Shown here piece after piece: positions 35,181 through 48,855 of a stretch of DNA of 64,000 nt; position 1 is the stretch's first letter, and every line of letters begins with the position of its first letter. Source of the DNA: Allacma fusca (taxonomy: Eukaryota > Arthropoda > Collembola > Symphypleona > Sminthuridae). The notes below the pieces were generated by a model that saw only the letters and a list, made by a program, of their open reading frames with translations, ran no database searches and was not told where the DNA came from. A program made the translations under genes and the position numbers. The stretch covers positions 50,889,067 through 50,953,066 of the forward strand of contig OX359245.1 of assembly GCA_947179485.1 (NCBI GenBank). The letters run 5' to 3'.

Positions 35181-38100
35181 CTTATTACTTATCATTAGAA
35201 GGACGTACAAGCAATAAATACCTACGTGTAAAAATATACGATTAAAATAAATATTTCCCTGAATTTCGCGATAACAAAAATTATACCAGTCTGCCTTTCG
35301 ATCTATTTCAGTTTTAAAAGATCGAGTTTTAAGAAACATATGGAGTTAATTGTAGGGGCATTTTAGTTGATTTCATAGCTACCATATAGTATGTATTTTA
35401 ATTACTGGGCTCTTATCTAGCCTAGCCACTGTAACCGTATTAATTGTACATCAAACTATGTGTATATAGATTTACAATACAAATTGTAGTCTGACAGAGA
35501 CAATTAATTTTTGTTTCAGAGTGCTTTTAACTCATGTGACAGATTAAAAGCAACGACGGCTGAAAGAATATATATCCATATTTACACAAAATAATGACTC
35601 AACTGTGGTATCAAAAATATGCAATCTATTATTTACCATAGATTTAAGTCGCGCGTGTCTAATTGTGTCTTGTAGAAATTCATTTAAAGAAAACTTCAAT
35701 TTCCCCCATTTAAACGCTTTTTCACGAACACTATAGTATGACAGGGAGAAATAATATTCTTTTGAGATACTGATACCAAATTCTGTAATTTTCACAAAGT
35801 AATTTTCGATTTTATATCAAAACATGGAACATGGGAATGATTACGGAATAACCCACGCCTTAGAATACTATTCTGTTCTTATGTTCTTCTTGTGAAATTA
35901 TTTCATTACTGCGGTGTTACATCAGCAGTCGGTATACATATATACATATGTGCATATATTCTTTCATTTTAAACCGTTTGAAGGACTAATGAAAGGTCAA
36001 TGTCTCGTCACGAAATTAATAGCATCTGAATGACTCACAATCAGTGTTTATCGCTTTATTACAAAACACCCTCACGAGAATACTTAAAATTGGTTCAAGT
36101 GCCGAGGAACCATCCAAATTCCTGCTTCGATCCCACGTATTTCAGAAGACGAAAATTAATTTTGATGTGTGGCTTTTGTTCTTCTATTCATTCCATCGTT
36201 GTGGATTAATCAAATACTTTTTGCCATAGCCCGAATTCTCAAAACGGCTTTATAAGTAGCCTTTCCACTTTGTAATCTAAGGACCTTCCATAATTGTTTT
36301 TAACCCTGACCCTAAATTTTCTTGCCCTGGTCGAGGCAGGGCGGTCCACCACCTAAATCCACTTTTGTTCATTACTTATTATAACAGTAGGCAATTATAA
36401 ATGAATATGTAAATTAATAAATTATAAATTGTAATAAAAATATGTATTTAATCAGCATTTATTTCTTACTGAACTAAAAATGTCACAATTTAAAACTAAA
36501 ATCGACTAGTCATAAATCAATGATTAATTCCCATTGACAATACGCTACACATTTACGTACGTGCAACGTCGATTTTAAGCATTCATCAAACGGTCCACAG
36601 CAAAGATGAGCCTTTTAATTCACCTAGCCTATTTCCTTCATATAATTAAACTAACATAAAGTGCCTCCCTGTATGCCTATAATTATAACCCTTGTCAAGT
36701 TATCTCCCCCTTTTAAGGAAATGTTTAACCAAACGTCTTCCATAAATCCTATAAAGGCTAATGCAACATGAAGTTCCTTCCTATAATATGAGAAACAGGG
36801 AGTTGCCTACCTACATTTATCCGTACAAATGTTCTTGTAATATTCCTTTTAGTAATTCCTTTGCTTTGAGTATCATGCAACTACTGTATATCCTATTAGG
36901 AAGTCCAAAACTACGGCTTCCCTATATAAGTACACCCTTAAAGTCCCTACAGAAAACCGAAAACCCCGCATGTGTGCAAGTCGAAATATCCTGTACTTAA
37001 TAAAACGGTATATTTATTTATTGCTACGTCGGTCTCTCGGAATGTTGGTCTGTTGGCCTGTTCCATGCGGAAAATGTGTTACATCATTGTCGTCCAGATG
37101 TCTTAACAATCGTGCTATACCAAGCTTTAATTCTCCGCATTTTTACAACCACTGTTACTTTGTTGCAAAGCAAAAGGTAAGGAATTCCCAATGCAAACTT
37201 ATACATACATTCCTCTTAGAAATTATATGTACACGTTTTATTGATCAGTGCATCAGTTGCATGACTGTACCCCTACTCGGTATGTCGGCATCAGGAGTAT
37301 ACCTGCTCCCTTCATATTATATTTATTTATGAAGTCCCTAGCCTAAATTTTCTAGTTGCCTATATTTTTTCCCACACCAACGGATTATATACACAGTGCT
37401 TATTATATGTTTTCCTTTACACCCCTTTTTTAAACAGCAGAGTTAATAATTTCCAACAACTCCTTACTGAATAACATATTAATTCATCTTTACTAACAGG
37501 GTACATTTTAATCAAAGCGAAGGTTACATATGGAAAATTGAAATTTTTCATGGGACTTAGCATGCAAATTTGGAACTTACATAGAAAGGGTGCCGGACAA
37601 AAAATATAATTTAAACTTTCGCGCATCCTGGGGGTGGAACTAACTGAACTGGCCCAAATTTTTGGCTATCGGCCAAGGTAATTTCGCAGAAATTCTACAG
37701 TATGCCAATTCCAACCCACATCAGGGAGTAACTCATACAAAATTTGATTCCCGCAATCAGTTTGGACCAAATTCTTTTAAAGATTTTCTAAAATTTGTTT
37801 CATTGACCCCAGGCAATTTTTTGGGTCAATGGGGTCACTGAAGGACGGTCGAAATATTTTACAGATTTCAAATTAAACTGTATTGTTCATTTCAACACAA
37901 ATTATTTTCCAGACTGTGTTTTGAGATTCCTTTGTAGAAAAGAACAATCGAAAGGTTAACATTCTTCGGTTAAATGCAGGGTCAAGTTTTGATTTTTGAA
38001 TTTCTGGAAAATTGCAAAATTTTTGCAAATTCGACGTGATTGAGCCCCAGATCAATAGCAAAAGCAAGTCAAGTTTAATTAAGTAAATTACATACTTCTT

Positions 38101-38209
38101 TTAATTAAATTTTGAAAATCCCTCGGAACACCATACACAGAATGTTTCTGAGAGACTCATGGGAAGAAAAAACCTAATTTTATTTAAGGAAATTGGACCT
38201 TAACACTTT
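35181..38209. other. non-coding spacer of tandem unit 1
   Basis: 35520-36060 is duplicated at 56640-57190. 37640-38100 is related to 46970-47020 plus 48866-49000. ORFs such as 36970-37332 (+) have no recognisable features. No gene called. Confidence 0.45.
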
Positions 38210-38676
38210 GGAACACATTATACTGGGAAGAAAACACGTTTACAAACAATTCAATATCAACGAAACTCAAGAATAGAACGATTCATCAAAGAATACAAAG
38301 AAATCCAGGTTTTTGCTTCAGCCATAAATAAGACAAGTTGTTACAAGTTGTTAATATGTAGGACCAGTTATTCAGTGTGATTGGATGGGCTCTGTCATTT
38401 TAAGTTGTTTCTTACTGAATCGAACCTCATTAAATTCATTTTACAACGGTAGTGGTGTACAACCGTGTTTCCGAAAATACTTCTGAAGAAGCTTCCCCCA
38501 AACAAATATGCGTATGGCGTCAAATATATTACGCAGAAATACTTACCTACCTGCATTTGAGGTCCTTGCAGCCTATTAAAATTAAATGTGGTTCGTTATT
38601 CTACTTCAACAAACACATTATTATTACTACTCTGCGAACAATCCAGCTATTAATCTCTTGCTTTTATAGTTTTTGA
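38210..38676 (+). pseudogene. relic of receptor exon 3 (15.4-18.0 kb type), inverted orientation
   Basis: It aligns along most of exon 3 of the intact minus-strand receptor, including ATTCATCAAAGAATACAAAGA, GGATGGGCTCTGTCATTTTA and the final LRSLQPIKIKCGSLFYFNK block. It has deletions and frameshifts, and the last residues are altered. The histidine-rich peptide relic follows, the same neighbour relation as at 13.4-15.4 kb. Confidence 0.85.
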
Positions 38677-39021
38677 AAGTAAGGGTCCGCCTGCAAGTGC
38701 AAATTAACTTCAAAATACTTCGGTTGAATGTAAAATATCAAAGTTTCAATATGTAAAATCTTTCTGGGTTTTGACATTAAATCTACACATTGACCCAGCC
38801 TATCTACTTCTAATGGGACAATCATAGGCAAACGTTTACTTTGTACATGGAGAACTGTAATTTTCCCAGCTTTCTTTATTCATTAATCAAAAACTGGAAT
38901 TCGGAGAAACATCAACATTATCTGTTCTAACATTTTGGGTACATCAATACTACTGTTCTAAAATCGGGACCACCTACAAGTAAGGGCAGTACTAAACCCC
39001 AAAATTTCCATGACCATCATG

Positions 39022-39358
39022 TCATTTGTGATGGTGGTGGTCAAAGTGATGGTGGTAGTGATGATGGTGCCGACGTTCTCTAGTCTTGAGTTCCTGCAAG
39101 GTCCAGGTTCAAATGTGAAAATAATTATTAGTAACGTAGTAATTGCTAAAGTTAAATTAGCTCGCGTCTAGAAAGTTTGTCAAGTCCTACCAACTGTCCG
39201 GCACCTTCACGATTTTTCACATCTGCTACATCCTTGGTGTAAGTTCGTTCGGCGAGGGCTGGAGTCAGGCACAGCAACATAAGCGAAAATAAGAAAAACT
39301 GCAAAACATGACAAATACATATAATGGTCAGTCAACATATACTCATTATTATTATAGA
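39022..39358 (-). CDS. secreted histidine-rich peptide, best-preserved tail, 5' exon damaged
   Basis: Minus-strand exon 39298-39191 (36 codons, acceptor tttgcag) encodes FFLFSLMLLCLTPALA, a signal-peptide core, then ERTYTKDVADVKNREGAGQL. Donor gtagga. The last exon 39093-39022 (acceptor cttgcag) encodes ELKTRERR, then a tail with 11 His among its last 15 residues, ending FDHHHHK-stop. A first exon by analogy with 13396-13404 would lie near 39345, but two bases are missing, putting it out of frame. The only in-frame ATG inside leaves a short signal. His-rich tails often bind metals or act in antimicrobial peptides; here that is speculation. Confidence 0.5.
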
Positions 39359-39399
39359 CTCTCTTGTAAGAGTATTGTCCTCACTCCTCACAGGGGCAA

Positions 39400-41058
39400 A
39401 ACCATTTGGACACATTCTCGCATTACCCCAGTATTAGTTATGTATGTACATACTAACTATTCAAAGGTATAAAAGTGTAATTTTGAACTTGGCTACGTAC
39501 TTGTAGCTTGGAGAGAGAATCGAGAGTCCACTATAGATGTGTGAGTTAAAATGTATGAAATATGTAGTTTACAAGTACAACAAATTATAATTATTCAGAA
39601 ATTGTTCGTAAATTTTACCGTGATTTTCATTTTTGAAGTTCCAAAAAATAAATCCTTGTGTAAAGTTCGTTTTTCCGATCAGGTCCAGGCCGTCTTCAAA
39701 AATTCCTTTGGCGATTTGAATGTACTACAAAGTAAACTGATTGTGAGGAGCGTATGCCGAGGTGTAGCCAAATTTTGTGACTTAAATACTTCCCCTCACA
39801 ATGTAATACATTGACAAAAACATCAAACTTTATGAAATTACCATTTAATTAGTTGCATCCCAATTCTTGCCTTACAATTAGGCTACGTTGTTAAATCCCG
39901 GATTTTCAAATCGTAATATATACAGATACGTACTAACAGTCGTAAAAAGTCATAAAAAAAGCATTTAATAATAAGTTCGTGTTTGAAGAAACTAATTTGT
40001 TTTTGAGTAATGTGTATATAGATACAGCACATGTGAGTTTAAGAAGTCAGGATTTAATTTTCTAATCACCCAGGGCACACATGAATTCGAAAAACGAGAT
40101 TTTATCACATAATTTGAGCGGTGTTTGGAACTGTAGCTCACATGATTGTATATATTGGTAAATACGAATTCTAACTAAGCTTATCAAATGGTTTTGTATG
40201 CATTGACTAAGGATGTACATTACCCTAGGAAACGCTACAATAAACTTGTTGGGCTTGATTTATTTACATAAATTATCCGAAAAATTTGGTTATTGTTTAT
40301 AAAATAATGTCTAGAAAAGTTATATTGAAATAATTCATTTATATCAATAACAGAGACAGTATATTGGTCAACGCATGTGTATTCGAGTGCTCGCCTATAT
40401 ATATTCCATGCGCCGATCCTAGGATTCCATTTATATGAACATGAATCTACTGCCTATTACTGTTTGTGCAACGGGATTAAATCATACGCAATCATTACGA
40501 AACTCATACTTGAATACAACCAGCCATGAATTGTTTAAAGGTCCAATTAATCAATTATATATATAGTGTTATATATGGTGCGTCCCGGTGGAAATTTCAT
40601 ATAGTATGCCAGATAATGTCCCAATTTTAAATCCCTACATACCAGATAAGAAAATGTAATCATAATTTTCTATAAAGCCCTATTTACTTGGAAAAATTTG
40701 ATTCCGAACTTACTGTTAAAGTTGCAAAACTGAACTACTTTATATACTGACAATTAGGGGTGGAATAATAAAATAATTTTTAATCTGGCCCTAACATTCA
40801 AAATAGATTTGTGGGCCTTCACATGCGGAATCTGAAGGCCTTAGTTGACCTTTGTTTTACAATGGCCCTAAATTGTTTACACTGGCCGGACCAGGGTGGG
40901 CCACCCTGAAATTCTACCTGTCCTGACAATTGTTGATTGCGCAATAATCTTACTGAACATTATTCTTGTATTGATGCTGTAAATTGTAAACTACACGTAA
41001 GTTTCTAGCATTCTATTGAACTCAAATTTTAAAAAATAATATTTTTCATATGCTGCTA
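39400..41058. other. non-coding; inverted copy of the 13.1-15.3 kb block
   Basis: 39900-40420 matches 14760-14260 reversed. 39413-39440 is the empty-site version of the 51446-53074 insertion. 40573-40660 is an interspersed repeat shared with 9661-9760. No gene. Confidence 0.6.
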
Positions 41059-41066
41059 ATCAAAAC

Positions 41067-43279
41067 CAGTGCTCGGCACGGGTACGAAAAATCGGTACCC
41101 GTACCCGTATCCGTACCCGAAGTGCGGGTATTTCAATAACTGGTATCTATACCCGTACCCATACCCGAGTATCCGGGTACAAATTTTTCGTACCCGTACC
41201 CGCAATGTAATCTCAATCCATGTACCTGTACCCGTATTGTATCTGTACCCGAAAATACGCGAAAATTGTACCCATACTCGGGTATCTCAGTGTCTTACCC
41301 ATACTCGTACCCGGGTATTTTATTCAGATTGTTTTAATGTAATACATAGTACGTTATATGTAATAATGTATGACACCTGAGTAGGTAATTTTGACTAGCT
41401 AGAGAGGTACTTGACACAGAGCTTCTGTTGGGGACAAAATTCTTGTCCCGTCCCTGTCCCGTCCCGATATTTTTTAAAAACCTTTGTCCCCAGTCCCGTC
41501 CCGACAATCGGGACACGGTGACGAAAACCGTGTCCCCGTCCCGTCCCCAAAAATTTATAAAAACGTTGTCCCCGGTCCCGTCCCGAAAGTCGGGACATGG
41601 GGACAAAAACCTTGTCCCCGTCCCGTCCCCAAAATTTTTAAAAAACGTTGTCCCCGGTCCCGTCCCGAAAGTCGGGACATGGGGACAAAAAGCTTGTCGC
41701 CGTCCCGTCCCCAGAATGTTTAAAAAACATTGTCCCGGTCCCGAAAATTGGGGCATGTGAATAAAATTCATGTACCGTCCCGATAATTACTAAAAACAGT
41801 CATACCGAAAATTGGAACATGAGGAAAATTTCGTACCAAAAATATTTGTACTAAAGACATAAAAAACACATTTATAGAATCGTGGCTCCAAGATTCTTCC
41901 TTAACTTTTTGAGCAACAAGCTTCATTTTCTACAACCTAAAATCGAATGTCTTACATTCGGTGAAATATTGTTCACAGAATAGTTTACTCATGAGCATTA
42001 AAGCTGAATCGTTATCCTTGTTCTGCTATGCTTGCTCGTCCCGTCCCGTTATATACATTACCAAAAGGCATCTCCCGTCCCGAATATAGCGGGGACAATT
42101 TTTTTCGTCCCCGTCCCGTACCAAATATAGCGGGGAACATTTTTTTTGTCCCCGTCCCGTCCCGAGTATAATGGGGTCAATTTTTTTTGTCCCCGTCCCG
42201 TCCCGAATACGACATGGGGACAATTATTTTGTCCCCGGGGACGTCCCGTCCCGGTCCGTCCAGTGTCCCGACGGGACGTCCCTGTCCCCGGCAGAAGCTC
42301 TGACTTGACATTGTATATTTTTATTGAAGAGTAGAAAACTATAAGCGTTTTTGATTAGAAGTAAAATTATCCCCATTTGATTGTTTATGGGCTGATGGGC
42401 GAAGTATTTTATAGCACCCAGTCCATATGTACATGCATTTTTGGCTTGGGACTTGGCTACTCGATTTTTCACTTCTTGATTTATTCGGCCTTTTACATTA
42501 ATTTTCTCATCTCAGTAGCTCTGTGTACATGTAACTCATTAATATCTTGTTACAAATATCCGCCTTTTCCTAATCAACTACCAATTACAAAAAATATCTT
42601 GCCATCCAACTCATCGGAACTCTAATTTTTAAAATGTATTCATTGTGGCTAATTAAGTATCATGTGCATACGTGTCAATCAGACTATTTATGAAATTAGT
42701 GACAAAATACTACATTATGAAGACGTTTTGTATAAAATTTCGTTGAATCCTATCTGTATTCTCCACTTCTATTTTGATATTATTCCTCGTCTGTTTATTA
42801 ATTATTCTTCCTAAAACATGTTTCCATAAAAATATACATTATAGGTATAAATATATGTTTTAGCAACACAGTCTGAAATACAGTTACTGCATGTTGTAAG
42901 GTTAAAAGGGTATTAACAATAAGCTATATGCATTCAGAATTACTAAAAATACCGACAGAATTTTCCAACGGAAGTTCCATTATTTTCATTAAATTCATCA
43001 AAATGTCTCAAATCTCAACATATCCAAATACTCGGGTACAATGGTCGCGGGTACGGGTAAATGACACTATTATACCCGTACCCGGTGGGTATATACCCAT
43101 TTTGAAATCCTTGTACCCGTACACATACCCGTATCCGTACCCGAGATTTTGAGCCGACTAAAGTGTACCCGGGTAGTACCCGGAATTGTTCGGGTACACA
43201 AAATCCGTACCCGGGTAGTACCCATACCCGTACCCATACCCGTTTACCCGAGTATTACCCATACCCGTGCCGAGCACTG
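41067..43279. mobile_element. hAT-type element, GGGTAC-word family, TSD atcaaaac
   Basis: Perfect inverted termini CAGTGCTCGGCACGGGTA and the exact duplication atcaaaac (41059-41066, 43280-43287). Total 2213 bp, including a nested 886-bp element. GTACCCGTACCCGTATCC-type arrays lie at both ends (41090-41320, 43030-43270). No transposase. Confidence 0.96.
41417..42302. mobile_element. hAT-type MITE, GGGGAC-word family, nested, TSD acttgaca
   Basis: Inverted termini CAGAGCTTCTGYYGGGGACA and the exact duplication acttgaca (41409-41416, 42303-42310), inside the GGGTAC-family element, so it is younger. 886 bp. The flanks are arrays of GTCCCCGTCCCGTCCCG. The centre is AT-rich and non-coding. Confidence 0.96.
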
Positions 43280-43287
43280 ATCAAAAC

Positions 43288-43478
43288 GAAGGAATTCACT
43301 GTGACTAGGGGAATTGACTAGACTTGACTAGGGAACCAACTGCAGAATCAAGACTAGGACTACACTTAATTATCGCTATTGCAACTTAAACATTCAGCTG
43401 ACTAGACTTGACTAGTTGCGACTCTAAACTTTAAAGCCTAGACTTGACTTGACTAGGAAGGACTGGCGGGCAGCACTG
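43288..43478. mobile_element. hAT-type element end with GACTTGACTAG-word array
   Basis: GACTTGACTAG words recur and end at a terminus reading CAGTGCTGCCC on the minus strand. The left partner is absent or lost; the 41067-43279 element may have inserted into it. Confidence 0.5.
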
Positions 43479-43786
43479 AAATATATTTTCCCATAGGATT
43501 GTGTCATTCACGTCCTTAAAAGGTATTAAATATAATCATTGCTTCTGTTGCGAGACGTGATTTTGTGATTACTACTCGATACACTTAACGTGTATTTTTC
43601 ATGTCACATGCCCTTACTTGAATACAGGCAACTTGCAGCTTCGGTCATTTGTATTTCCAGTCCCACTTTACCAGTTTTGTAATCATCAAGTTAATTATCA
43701 TGTGGAAATTTTTCCTACCAATACTGACCCTCGGTTGGCTAACGTGCTACTTATTACTTTCCTAGGAATTACCAAGTAGGAGCAAT

Positions 43787-45444
43787 ATGGAAAGTAAGTG
43801 TAGAACTAAATGCCTCGCAGTCTGAAGTTCTTTACCGTATTTTGAAGAATGTCCCAATATTTCCGCTAAAGGTCATAAAAAAGACATAAGTTGATTTTTA
43901 GAACTGGTTTTAAAAACTTCAAACAAAAAACTTTATTTCAAAAGACTCCTATTTTTACTTACTCCTACTTTCCAATTTTAATTAAACTGTAGAGGTTTTA
44001 CTTCCCAAAGTACCTTTGAAAAACTGTAACCAAATGTTGCATAAGGAGGAATTGAGCCTCAACTTTAAAACGTTGCATCTAATTTCCCTATTGAATTTTG
44101 TACCCATCAAATTTTGTCCCAACACTGGGATCGCCTCATTTCAAACGTCTCGCTTGCGCTTAGGGATCTGGAAAATACAATTTACCCTTTACACCTTAAA
44201 CTACATCTGGAAATATTGGAGTCTCCTCCGGACCAGATCTGATTTGAATATATTCAGTATAAATTGTATTTACTGTGCCGTTGCAAATGCTGTTTGGTAC
44301 GAGCTCTTGTACATTTTTTACCGGCGTGGCCCAGAGAGTGCGTATTTAGTCACATTGATAAACGAACGGAGGTTCCAAAAGAGCCGGTACGAAGGTACGT
44401 AATTAGAAATTGACCGGCTTTCAATCACCATCGTGATGGTTGATCCAGGAAAAAAATTGAACTTTCATATTAAATTCCAATGAATTTTTTATTACAAGTA
44501 AACTTAATCTTCTAGGACCTAAAAAATCTCTTCTACAAACCACGATCTCCATTTTTCGCCGCCCCATCCGAGAAACCGTTATAATAACGTTACCTTTTGC
44601 AATATACGGTTTCGGCTTGTCATGGATCGGTCTCTGCTTTTTGAAGCCTTGTCTGGGCTTTTGGATATTTTCGATACTTCCAGGGAATTTTCAACATGGA
44701 CTCATTTCCGATTTCGTGTTTTTTTATGAAGGTTGGACACTCCTAATGATTTGCTCATCTGGTTATCTTTGCTCCTACACCACTCTAAATGTCCTACCCA
44801 GGATAACTGTCGATGTTCTGGGATTAATCGCTGTCAAAATTTCGTTAGTTTCTATTTCTACAAATTTTTATGTTTTGAGAGCTTCATGCGCTTTAAAGCT
44901 TATTTCCGGAATGTTTACACATGAATAATTACTCTTGTGTTGTTTTTACCGATTTTTAAGAGGATTGGAGAATCAAATGATCCCTCTGACGGAACTGTCC
45001 AGGATTTGCATGGAGCTGAGGATGACCCAAATTGAAATACAGCTTCTTAACTATGTGTACTCGGGCTTTAACTACGTTATCAAACTCACATTCCTATTTG
45101 TTTCCATTGCTGGACTCTTCACGGGGATTAAGCACTTTGGGGATAACCCGCTATTTACTCTGCTGTCCGCAATACTAGCCATGTACATAATAACTTTATT
45201 TCTTTTCTTTTTCGGGGACATGTACAAAATACCGGAAATTATGGATTGTTTGAAAGAACGACTTGGGATAGTATCTCGGACTATGAAATGTCCCGGGGGC
45301 GTTTATACAAGGAAAATTGTGTCGAGTATCCCGCAATGCGGAATTCATGCAGGGAGTTTTTATATTCTTGACCGAATGACCAGTTTGGTGTTCTTGAATT
45401 ATGTGTTGTATCAAGTGGCTGGCCTGCTCATAGCAACTAAATAG
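43787..45444 (+). CDS. GR-like chemoreceptor, tandem copy 2, 400 aa
   Basis: Exons 43787-43793 (ATGGAAA, donor gtaagt), 44011-44394, 44516-44843 and 44961-45444 total 1203 nt in phase. The N-terminus is MEIPLKNCNQMLHKEEL. Without the tiny first exon, the ATG at 44034 gives 390 aa. Layout and splice sites match copies 1 and 3. Compared with copy 1, exon 3 differs at about 10 of 161 residues, but the middle part of exon 2 differs at 21 of 70, clustered in predicted helices and loops. The C-terminus has GSFYILDRMTS and LYQVAGLL. AATAAA near 45512. Probably a membrane chemoreceptor of sensory neurons. Confidence 0.85.
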
Positions 45445-45773
45445 CTTACTTACTTATTTACAATTAGAAGGACGTGCAAGGAGTAAATACCTACGTATAG
45501 AAGTATACGATTAAAATAAATATATCACGTTTTAAAAATACTTCTCTGAACTTCGTGAAAACAATAATTCTACCAGTCTGGCTTTCGATCTATTTCAGTT
45601 TAATTCGTTCGAGTTTTAAGAAATATATGGGGTTAATTTTTGGAGCATTTTAGGGGATTTCATAGCTATCATATAGGATGTATTTTAATTACTGGGCTTT
45701 TCACTATACCCATATCAATTGTATATCAAGCTATATATAGGTTTATACTAAAACATGTAGCCTGACAGTAATG
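45445..45773. other. 3' flank of receptor copy 2
   Basis: Homologous to the 3' flanks of copies 1 and 3. No gene. Confidence 0.6.
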
Positions 45774-46667
45774 GCGTGGCCCTCGTGTAAAAATTCGGGT
45801 CGTACCTCGGCCCGGACTGCCCGTGCTGTTTATGAGCGGGTTCGGGTTTAATGCTTTGTCGTGTTGCAAGTTGCGGAACGGGCTGAGTTTTTATCGTATT
45901 TCAACTGGGCGGGTCGGGCTGTACTTTATGCACATAATGCGGGTTCGGGCTGGATTTAAATATACGTTTGGCCTGCAAGCACCCCGCAAGCAGTCCGCAA
46001 AACGTTTAAACAATCAACGATGTTATATGGTTTGCGTCCATTTGTGATTGCACATATGTTTGTGCCTTTATAAGGGCTGGTTGTTACTACTTCTGTTTCA
46101 TCGTGTTTCTCGCTTATCTTTGTGTGACTGTGACGTGTAACGTTTTGAAGTTGCTGCTCTGAACTCAAAGGTAAAAGCATGTAAAATTTATTAGTGCAGT
46201 ATTCTTACAACTAGCTAACGTTTCCTGTGAAGTGATTTTCAAACACAAAATGACATGAGTTAAAAATCAAACCAGCTACAGATGTTAAAACATTTGAAAA
46301 ACATAAACAATATTTATTCTTCTGTTTCTACGGTTTACACTTCTGTTTTAGACATTGTGATAGAGGATGATTCAAATACCTGGAGAAGACCGACCGAGAA
46401 GCGAATCTGACACCGTTATTAAAGTTAATTATTAGTATTAATATTAAGTTGTTAAACAATTTTGGGCCCCCGCGGGGGCCCGCAAGCTGGGTCGGGCCGT
46501 GTCAACTGAAAACAAACGGGGTGTGGTCTGGCGGGGGTCTAAAAAATTACTTTGGGGACGGGGGCGCGCCGACGTTTCAGAGGGTAACTTTCGGGTCGGG
46601 CGGGTTCGGGTTACGTATTTGTGGGTAAAACTCGGGTTGGGTTGGAAAATGGCCTGCGGGCCACACC
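45774..46667. mobile_element. probable MITE, GGGTTCGGG-word family
   Basis: Inverted ends TAATGGCGTGGCCCTC / TAAAGGTGTGGCCCGC (YARNG-type), with GGGTCGGGCGGGTTCGGG arrays on both flanks and an AT-rich centre. It interrupts sequence that is continuous after GTCTGACAG in unit 1 (about 35500). No clean 8-bp duplication. Confidence 0.65.
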
Positions 46668-47023
46668 TTTATTTCCCATCAGGACAGGTCTTAATAATAT
46701 TCATATTCTTACTGCTTAGAAGTTGTAAAATTTTATTAAAATATATTTGCTACCGTAAAAGTCAGTTATAAAGGATCCGCTTATAACGGGTACATCGCTA
46801 TCAGGGGTGCATTTTCCTGGTCTCACCAAAAGTATTTTTAAGCATTGAACTCAAGTTAGTTTCCACAAAATATTGAATATTGAATTGAAAATTGAAAAAA
46901 AGTTAATTTTGTTGGAAAGTCAAAAATAAAAAGTTTAAACAGGATTTAACATTGGGGTTTTAACTTTACGCGAAAATTCTATACCAATTCCAGCCCATAT
47001 CAGGGAGTAACTCGTACGGATTA
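46668..47023. other. non-coding spacer of tandem unit 2
   Basis: The end of this stretch (46970-47020) matches 37680-37735. No gene. Confidence 0.5.
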
Positions 47024-48855
47024 CACCTCTAAACGCATAAAAGCTAAGCGTATAACAGCTAAACGTATAAGCTCAATACGCGTAATCAGCTAAACATATA
47101 ATCGTCTATACGTATAAGGTATCTTAACGCATAATCGTTTAAACGTCTAAGGTATCTAAACGTATAATCATCTATACGTATAGGGTATCTAAACGCATAA
47201 GGTAGCAAAATGTATAATAATGTACACATGTAAATATTGACATCGTTTGAATAAGGCCGGTATTTTAATTCAGGGATCAAAACAATATTTAGCGTTATAT
47301 ACATTCCCTTGAAGCAGCATCATCGTTAAATAGATCAAATTGTATATTGCTTCTTAAACCCACGTCTACATGCAATTTCAATAAAAGGATATATAATCAT
47401 AATAGTCCACGTACAGGCAATGTGTCAAAAAATCTCAGTCAGTCCATTATGTATTTCGTATGCAGTAAGGCCAGAAGAGTAAGGCCTGAGCATACGCGTC
47501 TTCATGGACTCAATGTCGACAATTTTATTAATTCTCGAACTCACCATTTGCAATAATTTTTTTACATTCAGTGTGCTAGTAATTTCATAAATAATTACGC
47601 AAAAAACTTGTTGTAGCACACTTTTTCTAAAATTCTACATAATGTAAAAACGACTGGTCAAATAATAGAATATTTCCAGATTTTCCGAAAATGATCGCAA
47701 CTTTATCACGTTGCCAAACATTTCGAATCCCATAACCTTAATTTTGGACAAAATTTTTCCCTTACCGCATTTCTTTTATTTTGGCTACGGGTAGAGATTT
47801 TTGTCTTTTTTGTTCCATATTTTTGCTGGCGTCTCTACATGCCATTTCAAGGATCGTCTAATATATGTGCAAACTGTCATTGAAATTTTTTAGAACCAAG
47901 CGCCAAAATTATTTTTTTCAAACTGTTTTAGGATAATAACAAACTTAATCCTGAATTCCCTTTGCAATATGTTTTTGACCCATTTTTTGCAAATATAAAG
48001 CTCTGCAAAACACCTATTTTAATTGTAAGCTACAAGAAATGTATTTATGAGGATCTTATTTATTTATCATCCTGCTTCAATGAGGTCACCGGAGCCAAAA
48101 ATGTAACGCATGGTTTAATTTTTTGATATTCAATTTTACTTACTAAACTTTACAACATTTCAGCGGAAATCCCACAAGATTTCCGGGAAACATAATTATG
48201 TTAATTTTGAGTTTCTGAAAAATGCATATTTGTACCTTTCTTGTGACTAAAATTACCCAAACGCTGACGTCGTAGTTCAATTTTAGAAAAACTTGAAGAG
48301 ATCGGTCCTAGAAAATCAAATATATTAATAAGCCACCCCCTGAAATATACTCAGGCAAATATAAGTAACTGGCGTAAATACTGATTTTTACGGGACAACG
48401 ACGTCTCCTGAAAAACAGTGGGGTTCATTACATGAACTATTTGCGTGGGTTTTACCTGTACACATTTCCTGTACGTAGACTATTTTCGTTTTATTGAAAT
48501 TGCATGTAGACGCGGATTGAATATGCAATAGACAATTTGGTCTCTTTAACAACTATGCTGTTGCAAGGGCATGTATTAAATGTGCATGTAAATGCTTTTA
48601 AATACCTTATACGTTTGGACGATTATACGTTTATAAAGCCTATACGTTTAGACGATTATACGTTTATAAAGCCTATACGTTTAGACGATTATATGTTTAG
48701 ATACCTTATACTTATAGATGATTATATGCGTTTAGATACCTTATACTTATAGATGATTATGCGTTTAGATACCTTATACGTATAGAAGATTATACGTATA
48801 ACTCTATGCGTTTACCTGTTATACGTCTAGCCATTTATGTGTTTAGCTATGATAC
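47024..48855. mobile_element. possible large word-array element (TAAACGTATAA words)
   Basis: 47030-47210 and 48590-48850 are arrays of TAAACGYATAA / TTATACGTTTA words in opposite orientations around about 1.4 kb of non-coding sequence. In unit 1 the equivalent interval is only about 270 bp, so an insertion is likely. Exact termini and target duplication were not found. Confidence 0.5.

Noticed and set aside
36970..37332. 120-aa plus-strand ORF in the tandem spacer
   Set aside because: No counterpart in the sister units and no domain.
41428..42300. CRISPR-like array
   Set aside because: Repeats are short, degenerate, without regular spacers, and lie in a eukaryotic MITE.
45774..46680. 8-bp target duplication for the GGGTTCGGG-word element
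   Set aside because: The closest candidate octamers (cctgacag, caggacag) differ and are not adjacent to the right terminus.
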